A DNA stretch of 37,847 nucleotides from Candidatus Oscillibacter excrementavium (GTDB taxonomy: Bacteria; Bacillota; Clostridia; Oscillospirales; Oscillospiraceae). Below are positions 1-8,597 of this stretch, in pieces (within the stretch, counting starts at the first letter, position 1; each line of letters starts with the position of its first letter). Made by a program: the position numbers and the translations under genes. The stretch spans positions 1 to 37,847 of the forward strand of contig DWYU01000061.1 in assembly GCA_019118505.1 (NCBI GenBank). Reading direction: 5' to 3'. A model generated the notes under the pieces. The model was given only the letters and a program-made list of their open reading frames with translations. It did no database searches and was not told the origin of the DNA.

Positions 1-94
1 GCCAAAGGCAGTCCCCCTTTTCTGCAACTGTGGATGACAAAGCGGGCGCATCGCGCGGCCTGCCCACAGGGGCTCTTCCCGCGCTGAACTCTCC

Positions 95-129
95 AAAAAA
101 GATCCCCGCCGGCGGAGCCGGCGGGGATC
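95..129 (-). terminator. Intrinsic terminator of the BMP importer operon
   Basis: A perfect 13-bp GC-rich stem (101-113 pairing with 117-129, loop GGA) is followed on the minus strand by six T (95-100). It lies just past the stop of the binding-protein gene, so it ends the minus-strand operon. Bases 1-94 hold no gene I can support. Confidence 0.9.
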
Positions 130-138
130 CCACAGGGA

Positions 139-1197
139 TTACTGCATGAAGGTGCCGTCCATCATCTGGTCCAGATAGCCCTGATACTTCTCCTGGACAT
201 CGGCGGGCACCAGGTCGCTGAGAGCGCCGGCGGACAGGGCGCCGTTCTGCAGCGTGCCGTAGATGACCTCGCCGCCGAAGGAGCCGTCCTCCACAGCCTG
301 CATGCACAGGCCCACCAGAGAGGCGTTGTCCGTCACCTGGCTGCCGATGATGCACTCGTTCTGGCCCAGCAGGTCAGAGGGCTGTGCGATGTCGTAGATG
401 GTCACGGAGCCGTTGGCGGCGTTGGCCTCGTCAATGGCCTGCCGGGCGCCGGAGTCCACGGCGGAGGCGTCGCCGAAGAACACGTCTGCCCCCTGGTCGA
501 TCATGGCCTTGGCGAACTCGATGCCCTTGTCGGTGGCGGAGAAGTCACCGGAGTAGACGATGTCCAGGGTGTTGACGGTCTTGCCCTCCTGCTCGCCCAC
601 ATAGGCGGCAGACTCCTTGAAGCCGGCATACTTGCCCAGGGTGGTGTCCAGCTCCATGCCGCCGATGAAGGCGATGGTGTTGGTCTGGGTCATCAGGCCA
701 GCCAGGGCGCCGGCGATCCAGCCCACCTGCTGGGAGTTGGGCAGCAGAGAGGTCACGTTGCCGTTGGCGGCCTTGGCGGGGGTGTCCTCGCCGCCGTTCA
801 GCAGGGCGAAGGCCACGTCGGGATACTCCTCCGCCGCCTGGAGCACGGCGTCGGTATACTGGTTGCCGGGGGCGTAGATCAGATCATAGCCCAGGTCGCA
901 GTAGGAGACGATGGTGTCATAGTAGGAGGACTGGGCGATGCTGTCGGAGACCTCCGTGGCCCAGCCGTACTCCTCGGCGGCGTCCACCATGGCGTTGTAG
1001 CAGGACATGCCCCACCCGCCGTCGGAGATGCTGGAGTCGCAGATCATGGCCACCCGATAGGTGGCCTCGCCGGGGGCATCGCCGCCGGCATCCTCACCGG
1101 AGGCATCCCCGCCGGAGGTGTCGGTGTCCGTGCCGCCGCAGGCCGCCAGGGACAGGCACATGGCCAGCGTGAGAAGAAGCGCAAGCAGTTTTTTCAT
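139..1197 (-). CDS. BMP-family substrate-binding lipoprotein of an ABC importer
   Basis: A 352-residue extracellular solute-binding protein of the BMP/PnrA (Med) class, which captures a ligand and hands it to the permeases encoded just upstream. Residues 1-20 form a lipoprotein signal ending in LSLAAC, with Cys20 the predicted lipidated residue, followed by a Gly/Asp/Thr-rich linker. The mature part has the typical BMP pattern: AMICDSSISDGGWG near the start, GYDLIYAPGNQ, and GWIAGALAG in the middle. BMP proteins with this operon order usually bind purine nucleosides, but relatives bind riboflavin or other small molecules, so the ligand is inferred. The ATG is preceded by GGAGGAAAG. It is the last gene of the six-gene minus-strand unit and is followed by a strong terminator. 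Confidence 0.9.
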   Translation of the reverse strand: MKKLLALLLTLAMCLSLAACGGTDTDTSGGDASGEDAGGDAPGEATYRVAMICDSSISDGGWGMSCYNAMVDAAEEYGWATEVSDSIAQSSYYDTIVSYCDLGYDLIYAPGNQYTDAVLQAAEEYPDVAFALLNGGEDTPAKAANGNVTSLLPNSQQVGWIAGALAGLMTQTNTIAFIGGMELDTTLGKYAGFKESAAYVGEQEGKTVNTLDIVYSGDFSATDKGIEFAKAMIDQGADVFFGDASAVDSGARQAIDEANAANGSVTIYDIAQPSDLLGQNECIIGSQVTDNASLVGLCMQAVEDGSFGGEVIYGTLQNGALSAGALSDLVPADVQEKYQGYLDQMMDGTFMQ

Positions 1198-1277
1198 GTT
1201 CTTTCCTCCAATTTCGTCAGATGTTGTGGTTGTGGGTTCCGTCTATCGATAACAGCCGCTTTTGGCGGCGATTATCC

Positions 1278-2204
1278 TCAGCGTTCCTCCTTGAGATAGG
1301 GCTTGCCGGAGCTCTTGGGGCCGGCCTTCTTCATGCCGATGCTGGCCAGCACCACCACGGTGGCCACGTAGGGGATCATCTGGAAGAACTGATAGGGCAC
1401 GCCGAAGCTACTGACCTGCAGGCGGATCTGCAGGGCGTCGCAGAAGCCGAAGAACAGGCACGCCAGCAGCACACCGGCACCGCTCCACCGGCCGAAGATC
1501 ACCGCCGCCAGGGCGATGAAGCCGCGGCCCGCCACGTTGCCGTCCACATAGGTGTTGGCGTAGCAGGTGGTGAGATAGGCGCCGCCGATGCCGGCCAGGG
1601 CGCCGCAGATGACGCAGGCCAGGTACTTCACGCCGATGACGTTAATGCCCAGGGTGGCCGCCGCCTTGGGATACTCGCCCACGGCCTTGTAGTTCAGACC
1701 GGACTTGGTGCGGTTGAAATAGATCACCGTGAAGATCACCAGGCCATAGGCCAGATACACCATGGGGGTCTGGTCCAGCAGCAGCCGGACCAGGAAGTTG
1801 TCAGAGGTGATGCCCAGGGAGGCGGACAGGGTGTTCATCAGCCCCACCTGCACCAGCTCGGACCCGGCGCCGAAGTACACCCGGTAGATGAAGGCCGCCA
1901 GGGCCGGGGCGAAGATGTTGATGGCCATGCCGTAGACGATCTGCTCCGCGCAGAGGGTGACGGTGGCATAGGCGAAGATCATGTTCACCAGGATGCCCAC
2001 CGCCGCGCCGGCCAGCACTCCCAGCATGGGGCTGCCGGTGATGAGGCTCACCAGAAAGCCCACCAGGGAGCCGATGGAGGCCAGGCCCTCCAGCCCGATG
2101 TGGACCAGGCCCGCCCGCTGGGAGTACAGCTCCGCCAGCGCCAGGAAGATCAGGGGCGTCGCCATGCGGACGCTGGAGAGAATGATGTTCATGACGAATT
2201 CCAT
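1278..2204 (-). CDS. ABC importer permease (NupQ-like, BPD_transp_2)
   Basis: A 308-residue, very hydrophobic integral membrane protein of the branched-chain/ribose/nucleoside permease family. It forms half of the channel with the product of the adjacent longer permease gene. The family motif region GLVHIGLEGLASIGS is visible near residues 31-45, and GRGFIALAAVIFGRWSGAGVLLACLFFG near residue 225 is the coupling-helix segment that contacts the ATPase. The start codon is one base from the stop of the upstream permease (TAATATG), with AAGGAGG inside that gene's end, so the two are translationally coupled. The 80-base gap to the binding-protein gene shows no hairpin that would uncouple them. Confidence 0.9.
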   Translation of the reverse strand: MEFVMNIILSSVRMATPLIFLALAELYSQRAGLVHIGLEGLASIGSLVGFLVSLITGSPMLGVLAGAAVGILVNMIFAYATVTLCAEQIVYGMAINIFAPALAAFIYRVYFGAGSELVQVGLMNTLSASLGITSDNFLVRLLLDQTPMVYLAYGLVIFTVIYFNRTKSGLNYKAVGEYPKAAATLGINVIGVKYLACVICGALAGIGGAYLTTCYANTYVDGNVAGRGFIALAAVIFGRWSGAGVLLACLFFGFCDALQIRLQVSSFGVPYQFFQMIPYVATVVVLASIGMKKAGPKSSGKPYLKEER

Positions 2205-2205
2205 A

Positions 2206-3264
2206 TTACGCGGCCTCCTTCCGTCGCTCCGTCAGCCTTCCCAGGAATGCCTTGAACTCCGGCAGCTTCACCATGGCCAGGCCCGCCACGGTGAACACGA
2301 TCACAAGGGCCTGGATGATGTCGGACACGCTGGTGGGTACGCCGGTGGCCGCCTGCATGGTGGTGGAGCCCACCCGCAGCGCCGCGAAGAAGATGGCCAC
2401 CAGAATGGTCGCCAGGGGATGGAGCTGGCCGATCAGGGCCATGGCCACGCCGTCAAAGCCGTAGCCGTTGCCGAAGCCGTTGATGAGGCGGAACTGGGTG
2501 CCCAGCAGCTCGGCGCTGCCGCCCAGCCCGGCGATGGCGCCGGAGACGATGAAGCTCATCAGGATGTACTTCTTCACCGCGAAGCCGTTGAACTCCGCCG
2601 CCGTCATGTTCAGGCCCACGGCCCGCAGCTGAAAGCCCTTGGAGGTGTAGAACAGGAAGTAGTACACCAGCAGCCCCACCACCAGGGCGATGACAAAGGC
2701 GGAGGTGACCCGCAGGCCGAAGAGGCGGCTGAGCTTGGTGGCGTCCGGCACGGCCTCCGTCTGGGGAACGCTGCCGTCCCGCAGCCAGTTGGTATAGACC
2801 ACGCCCATGAACAGGGTGGCCACATAATTCAGCATGATGGTGATAATCATCTCGTTCTGGCCCCGGTACACCTTCAGCACACCGGCGATCAGGGACCAGA
2901 TGCCGCCGGCCGCGGCGCCGCCCACCAGGCACAGGAGGATGGCCGGCAGGCCCTCGATCCCGCTCTGGGTGGCGATGTAGCAGCAGACGATGGAGCCCAT
3001 CAGGAACTGGCCCTCACCGCCCAGGTTGAACACGCCGCAGCGATAGGCGAAGCAGGCGCACAGGCTGGTGAAGATCAATGGCGTGGAGCGGGCCAGAGTG
3101 GTGCCCACGTTCCGCAGGCTGCCGAAGGCGCCGATCCACAGGGACTGCAGCGCCACAAAGGGGTTGGCCCCCAGCACGGCCATGATGATGCACCCGATGA
3201 CAAAGGCCAGCAGGATGGAGATGATGGGCACCAGGAAGCTGACCAGTTTTCCGCTGTTTTTCAT
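2206..3264 (-). CDS. ABC importer permease (NupP-like, BPD_transp_2)
   Basis: A 352-residue permease and partner of the shorter permease downstream. The N-terminus (KNSGKLVSFLVPIISILLAFVIGCIIMAVLG) is the first membrane helix. The motif RCGVFNLGGEGQFLMGSI near residues 74-91 and GYGFDGVAMALIGQLHPLA near residue 265 are diagnostic of the long permease of nucleoside-type BMP importers. The ATG follows GAGGAGGGAGCG, 15 bases after the ATPase stop. Within the Nup architecture, one long and one short permease form a heterodimeric pore driven by the double ATPase. Substrate specificity cannot be read from this sequence. Confidence 0.9.
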   Translation of the reverse strand: MKNSGKLVSFLVPIISILLAFVIGCIIMAVLGANPFVALQSLWIGAFGSLRNVGTTLARSTPLIFTSLCACFAYRCGVFNLGGEGQFLMGSIVCCYIATQSGIEGLPAILLCLVGGAAAGGIWSLIAGVLKVYRGQNEMIITIMLNYVATLFMGVVYTNWLRDGSVPQTEAVPDATKLSRLFGLRVTSAFVIALVVGLLVYYFLFYTSKGFQLRAVGLNMTAAEFNGFAVKKYILMSFIVSGAIAGLGGSAELLGTQFRLINGFGNGYGFDGVAMALIGQLHPLATILVAIFFAALRVGSTTMQAATGVPTSVSDIIQALVIVFTVAGLAMVKLPEFKAFLGRLTERRKEAA

Positions 3265-3279
3265 GCGTTCGCTCCCTCC

Positions 3280-4770
3280 TCACTTGCCGGCCATGGCCAG
3301 GCTGATCTCCTCAATGGGCGGATTCTTGCCGGAGAACACGCCCATGATCTGTCCCTCGAACATGACCACGATCCGGTCGGAGACCTCCAGGATCTCGTCG
3401 AAGTCCGCGGAGATCAGCAGCACGCCGCAGCCCTTGTCCCGGGCGTCGATCATGGTGTCGTGGACAAAGCGGGTGGCGCCGATGTCCAATCCCCGGGTGG
3501 GGTGGACCGCCACCAGCAGGTCCGGCTCGCCCTCCAGCTCCCGGGCCAGGATGACCTTCTGCTGGTTGCCGCCGGAGAGGTTTCTCGTCTCCTGCTCCAC
3601 GGAGGTGCAGCGGATGTCGTACTTCTCTTGCATCTTCAGGGCGTAGTCCCGGATGGCCTTCTTTTTCAGGAAGTAGCCCTTGGCGCTGGAGAACTCCGGA
3701 GAGTCCGTGGCCTTGAGCACGATGTTGTCCTTCACGGACATATTGCCGATGAGGCCCATTTTGTTCCGGTCCTCGGGGATGTGGGAGACGTTTTCCAGAA
3801 TGAAGCCGTTGGGGGTGAACTGGGCCACCTTGGAGCCCTTCATGTCCACCTCGCCGCCGTCCGGCGTCAGCACGCCGGTGACCACCTGGGCCAGCTGGCT
3901 CTGGCCGTTGCCGTCCACGCCGGCGATGCCCACGATCTCCCCCCGGCCCACGGTCAGGGAGACGCCGTTGAGTCCCGCGTGCTTGGAGGCCTTGTGGTAG
4001 TCCACGTTCCGCAGCTGGATCACCGGGTCCCCCGGCTCCTCCACCTTCTCATAGTGAGAGGGCGTCAGCTCCCGGCCGATCATCAGGTTGGCCAGCTCCT
4101 GGCCGTTGGTCTCGGAACGGTCCAGGGTGGTGACCACCTCCCCGGCCCGCAGGATGGTGATGCGGTCGGAGATCTGCAGCACCTCCCGCATCTTGTGGCT
4201 GATGAAGATGACGCTCTTGCCCTCCTCCGTCAGCTTGCGGATGATCTGGAACAGACCCTCCACCTCAATGTCCGTCAGGGCGGCGGTGGGCTCGTCCAGG
4301 ATCAGCAGCTCCGCTCCCCGGTACAGTGTCTTCAGGATCTCCACCCGCTGCTGGGCGCCCACGGCGATCTCCGTGATGGGCTTGTCCAGCTCCACGTCCA
4401 GGCCGTACCGCTCCGCCAGCTCCAGGATCTCTTTCTTCCGGGCCTCCTTGTCGATGAAGATCCCCTTGGTGTTCCGGTCCCCCAGAATGATGTTCTCAAA
4501 CACCGTCATGGCCTCCACCAGCATGAAGTGCTGGTGCACCATGCCGATGCCCAGCTTCACCGCCTGGGCCGGGGAGTCGATGCGGACCTCCTTCCCGTTG
4601 AGGAAGATCTTCCCCTCCGTGGGCTGGTACAGTCCAATGAGGACGTTCATCAGCGTGCTCTTTCCGGCGCCGTTCTCCCCCAGCAGGGTATGTACCTCGC
4701 CCTTGCGGACGGACAGGTTGATGTCCCTGTTGGCGTAAAAGTCGCCGAACCGCTTGCTGACGTGCTCCAT
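3280..4770 (-). CDS. Double-domain ABC ATPase of the BMP importer (NupO-like)
   Basis: A 496-residue cytoplasmic ATPase made of two fused nucleotide-binding domains, as in the ribose/nucleoside (RbsA/NupO) class. Domain 1 has Walker A GENGAGKST, a variant signature VGAQQRVEI and Walker B LLILDEPTA. Domain 2 has a degenerate Walker A (GVDGNGQSQ), a good signature LSGGNQQKV and an altered Walker B region (LLVAVHPTRGLD). Such asymmetry is normal for the family. I chose the ATG at 4770 (MEHVSKRFG): it follows GGAGG and starts at the conserved domain edge. An in-frame ATG at 4833 would overlap the response-regulator gene. The gene sits between the regulator and the permeases in one transcription unit. 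Confidence 0.9.
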   Translation of the reverse strand: MEHVSKRFGDFYANRDINLSVRKGEVHTLLGENGAGKSTLMNVLIGLYQPTEGKIFLNGKEVRIDSPAQAVKLGIGMVHQHFMLVEAMTVFENIILGDRNTKGIFIDKEARKKEILELAERYGLDVELDKPITEIAVGAQQRVEILKTLYRGAELLILDEPTAALTDIEVEGLFQIIRKLTEEGKSVIFISHKMREVLQISDRITILRAGEVVTTLDRSETNGQELANLMIGRELTPSHYEKVEEPGDPVIQLRNVDYHKASKHAGLNGVSLTVGRGEIVGIAGVDGNGQSQLAQVVTGVLTPDGGEVDMKGSKVAQFTPNGFILENVSHIPEDRNKMGLIGNMSVKDNIVLKATDSPEFSSAKGYFLKKKAIRDYALKMQEKYDIRCTSVEQETRNLSGGNQQKVILARELEGEPDLLVAVHPTRGLDIGATRFVHDTMIDARDKGCGVLLISADFDEILEVSDRIVVMFEGQIMGVFSGKNPPIEEISLAMAGK

Positions 4771-4792
4771 TCTCAGTAATTCCTCCAAAGAA

Positions 4793-5617
4793 TCAGCCCC
4801 CTCCTTGCATATGGCGCTTTCCCATGCGGGCAAGCATCAGCTCTTTTTTCTCCAGCAGTGTATAGACCATGGGCTCCGCCCAGGAGTACTGCCCCATGAA
4901 CTCCCCCTGAAACTGGCAGATGGCGTCCTCGTCGCCGCCCATGAAATCCTGAAAGTCAGAGTCCGCCAGGTCCATCCGCACCCGCAGGCTCCCCCGGCTG
5001 CGGAGGAACATCTCCTCCGCCCCGTAGTCCCGCAGGGTATCCGCCAGCTCCTTGATGGTGCGGCGGTATCCGGCGCCGTCGGCGTGCTCTCCCCAGAGCT
5101 TTTCCACGATCTCGTGGATGGACACCGGCCGCCCGTTCTGATAGACGCACAGGGCCATCAGCTCCTGGGCCTTGCCGGAGCGGAATTTCACCGGCTCCCC
5201 GTCCACCAGCATATCAAAATTCCCGAAGGTGTGAAAGAAAATCCGCTTGCGCTGGCGGCGGCGCAGCAGCTTGGCCCGCTCCATCACGTCGGCGATGTCC
5301 TCCCGATCAAAGGGCTTGAAGATGATGTAGTCCGCCTTCATCTTCAGGGCCTCCACCGCGAACCTGGGGTGGGCGGTGGCAAAGACGATGATGATGTCGC
5401 TCCGCAGCCGCCGCAGGGCCTGGGCCAGCTGGATGCCGTCCATCCCCGGCATGTCGATATCCAGCAGGGCAAAGTCCACCACATGGCCGGAGGCGTACTC
5501 GATGGCTGCGTTGGGGTCGGTGAATTTCCCCACGATTTCAAAATCGGGGAGATCCGCGCACTTGAGCTCAAAGAGCTGCAAATCCAGCAGCATGTCGTCC
5601 ACCAGGATGGTTTTCAA
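4793..5617 (-). CDS. Response regulator with winged-helix (SARP/BTAD-like) output
   Basis: A 274-residue two-component regulator. Residues 1-115 are a receiver domain with acidic residues D8/D9, phospho-acceptor D53 (LLDIDMPGMDG), T81 and K101 (FKPF). Residues about 130-215 look like a winged-helix DNA-binding domain (FGNFDMLVDGEPVKFRSGKAQELMA, then VSIHEIVEKLWG), similar to the OmpR/SARP-type domains fused to receivers in Clostridia. The remaining C-terminus is helical. It follows the sensor kinase gene by 69 bases and precedes the importer ATPase by 22 bases. It therefore probably activates this importer operon in response to the kinase. Confidence 0.85.
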   Translation of the reverse strand: MKTILVDDMLLDLQLFELKCADLPDFEIVGKFTDPNAAIEYASGHVVDFALLDIDMPGMDGIQLAQALRRLRSDIIIVFATAHPRFAVEALKMKADYIIFKPFDREDIADVMERAKLLRRRQRKRIFFHTFGNFDMLVDGEPVKFRSGKAQELMALCVYQNGRPVSIHEIVEKLWGEHADGAGYRRTIKELADTLRDYGAEEMFLRSRGSLRVRMDLADSDFQDFMGGDEDAICQFQGEFMGQYSWAEPMVYTLLEKKELMLARMGKRHMQGGG

Positions 5618-5683
5618 TCGCGGTCCCCCCCTATTCAGCTCTATTCTTATATTATATCAGATGAAGCGTACAAAAACCGTACT

Positions 5684-5704
5684 CTTTCACGGGGATCGTG
5701 AAAG
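5684..5704 (-). terminator. Hairpin at the kinase/regulator junction (possible attenuator)
   Basis: CTTTCACG (5684-5691) pairs perfectly with CGTGAAAG (5697-5704) across a 5-base loop, overlapping the kinase stop codon. On the minus strand a run of five T follows about seven bases after the stem. This is weaker than a classic terminator, so partial termination or mRNA processing between kinase and regulator is possible. Confidence 0.35.
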
Positions 5705-7198
5705 ATTTTCAGCCGCCTGCGCCTGTTTTCCATAGAGCAGCACGGCCTGGGTGCCGGCGCCCACGGCGCTGGTGATCCGCAGCTCGCTGCCGGGGAACCG
5801 GGCCATGCGCCGCCGCACGTTCTCCAGACCGATGGAGCCCGTCTCCCGGACCGCGTCCAGGTCGAACCCCACGCCGTCGTCGCTGACAGTGACCTTCCAG
5901 CTGTTGGGCAGCTCCTCCAGCCGCAGAGTGACGGTCCCGCCCCCCACTTTGGGCTTGATGCCGTGGAGGATGGCGTTTTCCACAAGGGGCTGAATGGTCA
6001 GCAGGGGGATGGGAAAGTCCGCATCCGGGATCTCATAGACCATATGCAGCCGGTCTCCCAGCTGCTGCTGGTTGATGTCCGCGTAGGCCCGCACCGCCCG
6101 GAGCTCCTCCCGGAAGGAGCCGATCCCGCCGTCGGCGGTGACGGAGTCCAGGGTGAAGCGGAGATAGCGGGCGAAGTCCCCGGCCATCTTGTAGGCGGCC
6201 TCCGGCTTCAGGACGATCAGAGCCTGCAGGGCGTTGAGGGTGTGGTAGAAGAAATGGGAGCGGATCTGGCTCATCAGCATGTTGCCCTGCTCCTGCTCCA
6301 GCTGCTCCTGCAGCTGCTGGATGGCCCGCCGGGACTTCTCCTCCTGCAGCTGCCGCAGCCGGCCGGCGTAGTAGATCCCCGCCGCGGCCAGCAGCGCGAT
6401 CAGCAGACTCACCGCCGCCTCCAGCCACAGCCCGGCGCGGAGATACCAGGGCTGCAGCGGCGCCAGGGAGACGGTCCAGACAGAGTTGAACAGCGCCTGC
6501 TGGTGGTCCACGGTCCGCGCGCCCTCCGGCAGGGGCCGCTCCGACTCCAGGATCACCTGCTTCTGCCCGTCATCCGGGTTGATCCGCCAGATTTGGCAGG
6601 CGAAGCCCTGCTCATTGATCCGGTCCAGGGAATTGCCCGCCAGGGCCTGGGGAAAGTCCAGCGTCACGGAGACGATGCCCCAGAAATAGGAACTCCCGGC
6701 CGCATCCGTCAGAAAGACCGGCAGCCGCCCGGCAATGCCGAGGCCGCCCTGAATGAGTTCAAAGGGCCCGGCGATGTACAGCTCCTTCTTCTCGATGGCG
6801 GCCCGGGCCTCCAGGTTGCCGGCCCCATCGTCATACATGTTCAGCCCGATGACGGCCTCGTTCCCCTCCAGAGGATAGACACCGGCCACGATCCCGTCCG
6901 GCGCAAAGAGAACGTTCCGCACATAGGCCTCCCGCAGCAGTACGTGGGCGACCCTGCCGAAATCGGAGTAGTCCCCGTCCGTCTGGATGAGATAGGCCTC
7001 CAGCACCCGGGTCTTGCTCATCTCGGAGAGCAGGAACTCATACATCTCCGCGCCGATGCCGCTGGCGATGTAGCCCATGCGGTCCCGCTCCTGCCGGCGA
7101 TGGCTCCACTCCATACACCCTGTCAGCACCAGTCCCGCCAGCAGTACCAGGACAAAGGCGCGGATGACCTGGGCCAGCACCGGCCGCTCCCTCCTCAT
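5687..7198 (-). CDS. Sensor histidine kinase with CHASE-like extracellular domain (LytS/YesM class)
   Basis: A 503-residue membrane sensor kinase. A first membrane helix lies near residues 11-28, an extracellular region at about 35-245, a second membrane helix at about 255-280, then a Gln/Glu-rich coiled coil and a His_kinase/HATPase core. The extracellular part has the CHASE pattern: FAPDGIVAGVYPLEGNEAVIG, then YIAGPFELIQGGLGIAGRLPVF. The phospho-acceptor block reads SQIRSHFFYHTLN (His near 315), a variant of the usual PHFLYNTLN. The N box is QPLVENAILHG and the G box is SDDGVGFD. I chose the ATG at 7198, preceded by AAGGGGG; the in-frame ATG at 7258 would lie in the promoter. It heads the importer operon and is probably its sensor. 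Confidence 0.85.
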   Translation of the reverse strand: MRRERPVLAQVIRAFVLVLLAGLVLTGCMEWSHRRQERDRMGYIASGIGAEMYEFLLSEMSKTRVLEAYLIQTDGDYSDFGRVAHVLLREAYVRNVLFAPDGIVAGVYPLEGNEAVIGLNMYDDGAGNLEARAAIEKKELYIAGPFELIQGGLGIAGRLPVFLTDAAGSSYFWGIVSVTLDFPQALAGNSLDRINEQGFACQIWRINPDDGQKQVILESERPLPEGARTVDHQQALFNSVWTVSLAPLQPWYLRAGLWLEAAVSLLIALLAAAGIYYAGRLRQLQEEKSRRAIQQLQEQLEQEQGNMLMSQIRSHFFYHTLNALQALIVLKPEAAYKMAGDFARYLRFTLDSVTADGGIGSFREELRAVRAYADINQQQLGDRLHMVYEIPDADFPIPLLTIQPLVENAILHGIKPKVGGGTVTLRLEELPNSWKVTVSDDGVGFDLDAVRETGSIGLENVRRRMARFPGSELRITSAVGAGTQAVLLYGKQAQAAENLSRSP

Positions 7199-7229
7199 GG
7201 CAGCACCCCCTTTTTGTGGCCTTTTTTCC

Positions 7230-7258
7230 AGAATACCCCCAATTGCCCGGTAATGCAA
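7230..7258 (-). promoter_or_regulatory. Candidate promoter of the kinase-regulator-importer operon
   Basis: On the minus strand, TTGCAT (7253-7258) and TATTCT (7230-7235) are separated by 17 bases, 32 bases upstream of the chosen kinase ATG. The match to the sigma-A consensus is moderate. Confidence 0.4.
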
Positions 7259-7330
7259 GCAGGGATGTCATCAAAGGCCCGGATTCCGGGCCCGGCACCA
7301 GGGAGACCTGCGCCCGGGGCTCGACCCTGA

Positions 7331-7350
7331 CGGATGCCGGGCGGCATCCG
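7331..7350. repeat. Perfect 8-bp hairpin upstream of the kinase promoter
   Basis: CGGATGCC (7331-7338) and GGCATCCG (7343-7350) flank a 4-base loop, upstream of the candidate promoter at 7230-7258. It could be a regulator site or part of an RNA structure. The rest of 7259-7402 shows nothing I can name. Confidence 0.4.
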
Positions 7351-7402
7351 GGTGACTCCGGCGTCCCGCAAATGGGAACGGCCCCAAAAAAACTGCCAGA
7401 AG

Positions 7403-7439
7403 AAAATTGCCGCTTTTCCGTCAGAAAAGCGGCAATTTT
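7403..7439 (-). terminator. Terminator of the LysR gene (bidirectional shape)
   Basis: A perfect 16-bp stem (7403-7418 with 7424-7439) encloses the loop CGTCA. The arms begin with AAAA and end with TTTT, so the hairpin can work on both strands. It lies 57 bases past the LysR stop and insulates the kinase promoter from LysR transcription. Confidence 0.9.
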
Positions 7440-7496
7440 GTGATTGCAAGAGCTGTATTTGCACCGACGACTGGCCGTGGGCTGCGGCGGGGGCGA

Positions 7497-8402
7497 TCAC
7501 TTCTCAGCTGGGGGCCAGCGGCGACTCAGCTTGCGCGCCATCTCCCGCACCAGCAGGGTGAGCTTCTTCTCCGGCGGCAGGTCTTTATACAGGATGCCGT
7601 AGGGAAAGTCCTCATTTTCCAGAATGGGGATGCAGCTCAGGTCCAGCACCTCAAAGTACTCCGGGATCCGGTAGCCCGGCAGGACCGCCGCGCCATATCC
7701 GGCACCGGCCAGGCTGAGGCACACCCGGTCATCTTCGATGAAGAAGTCCCGGTGATGGAGCCGGTGCAGGTTTACCAGATCCCGGAGGGGGTTGTCGCTC
7801 TGAAAGGGGATCAGCTTGCTGTGGGGGAGGATCAGCCGCTCGTTCTCCAGCTGGGAAAAGCGGATCTCTTTCTGGCCGGCCAGGGGATGGGAACGGGCCA
7901 CGATGGCATAGGATTTCATCTTCACCAGCTCCAGGAAGGAGAAGTCCGTCCCCTTGCGCATATGGCTGCTGGCCATCATGAAGTCGATCTGCCCGGCTCC
8001 CAGCATCATCAGCAGTTTGTCATAGGTCTCGATCTCCACCACGGGCTCCATATCCGGAAACGCCAGACGAAATTTCCCCAGCACCTCTGTCAGCATGACC
8101 AGCTCCGCGTTGGAGGTGCAGCCGATGCTGATATGGCCGTGGCTGCTCTGCCGGGTAAGGCTCTGCGTGGCAAGGTCCTGCTGGCGCAGCATCTCCTTTG
8201 CATAGGGATAAAAGGCGGCCCCCATGTCGGTGAGCTTTACCAGCTTCTGATTGCGGATGAAAAGCTGGGCCTCCAGCTCGGCTTCCAGCTGCCGGATGTG
8301 GTGCGTCACCGAGGGAACGGAAAAATACAATTCCTGGGCTGCTTTTGTGAAGCTGAGCTTGTCCGCTACAGCCACGAAGCACTGAAGCTGCTGTGTGTTC
8401 AT
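7497..8402 (-). CDS. LysR-family transcriptional regulator
   Basis: A 301-residue regulator. Residues 1-60 form the N-terminal winged helix-turn-helix (QCFVAVADKLSFTKAAQELYFSVPSVTHHIRQLE), and residues about 90-295 form the periplasmic-binding-protein-like effector domain (HISIGCTSNAELVMLTEVLG). The gene is divergent from the 3-hydroxyacyl-CoA dehydrogenase gene, with a 195-base shared control region. That is the classic arrangement in which a LysR protein controls its neighbour and represses itself. The effector is probably a substrate of the dehydrogenase/carrier pair, but this is inferred from position only. A strong terminator follows the gene. Confidence 0.9.
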   Translation of the reverse strand: MNTQQLQCFVAVADKLSFTKAAQELYFSVPSVTHHIRQLEAELEAQLFIRNQKLVKLTDMGAAFYPYAKEMLRQQDLATQSLTRQSSHGHISIGCTSNAELVMLTEVLGKFRLAFPDMEPVVEIETYDKLLMMLGAGQIDFMMASSHMRKGTDFSFLELVKMKSYAIVARSHPLAGQKEIRFSQLENERLILPHSKLIPFQSDNPLRDLVNLHRLHHRDFFIEDDRVCLSLAGAGYGAAVLPGYRIPEYFEVLDLSCIPILENEDFPYGILYKDLPPEKKLTLLVREMARKLSRRWPPAEK

Positions 8403-8468
8403 ACCTCTCGTCCTTTTCTGCGCGCTGCCTGCATAGCCCGCAGCACGGGTGTTAAAGATCCTCTAATA

Positions 8469-8489
8469 GTGTTATAGATTATTATACAC
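8469..8489. promoter_or_regulatory. AT-rich imperfect dyad in the LysR/dehydrogenase divergent region
   Basis: GTGTTATA (8469-8476) and TATACAC (8483-8489) form an imperfect inverted repeat with one bulged base. A T-N11-A spacing (8472/8484) fits a LysR binding site. It overlaps a minus-strand TATAAT (8481-8486) that could be the LysR -10 box, so autorepression is plausible. Confidence 0.4.
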
Positions 8490-8597
8490 CACGCCCGCTG
8501 GTTTGTGGTAGTATTTTTGTGAAATATGCCGACGATTCCAATCGCTGCGGATACCGCCGGCGGATACAGCGCGACACAAATGATTTGGGAGGGACTT

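Noticed and set aside
1198-1277. Riboswitch upstream of the binding-protein gene
   Set aside because: Only 80 bases within an operon, with no conserved aptamer pattern visible.
1981-4779. A 932-codon open frame on the plus strand
   Set aside because: Antisense to the importer permease and ATPase genes; composition is that of a shadow frame, with no ribosome site.
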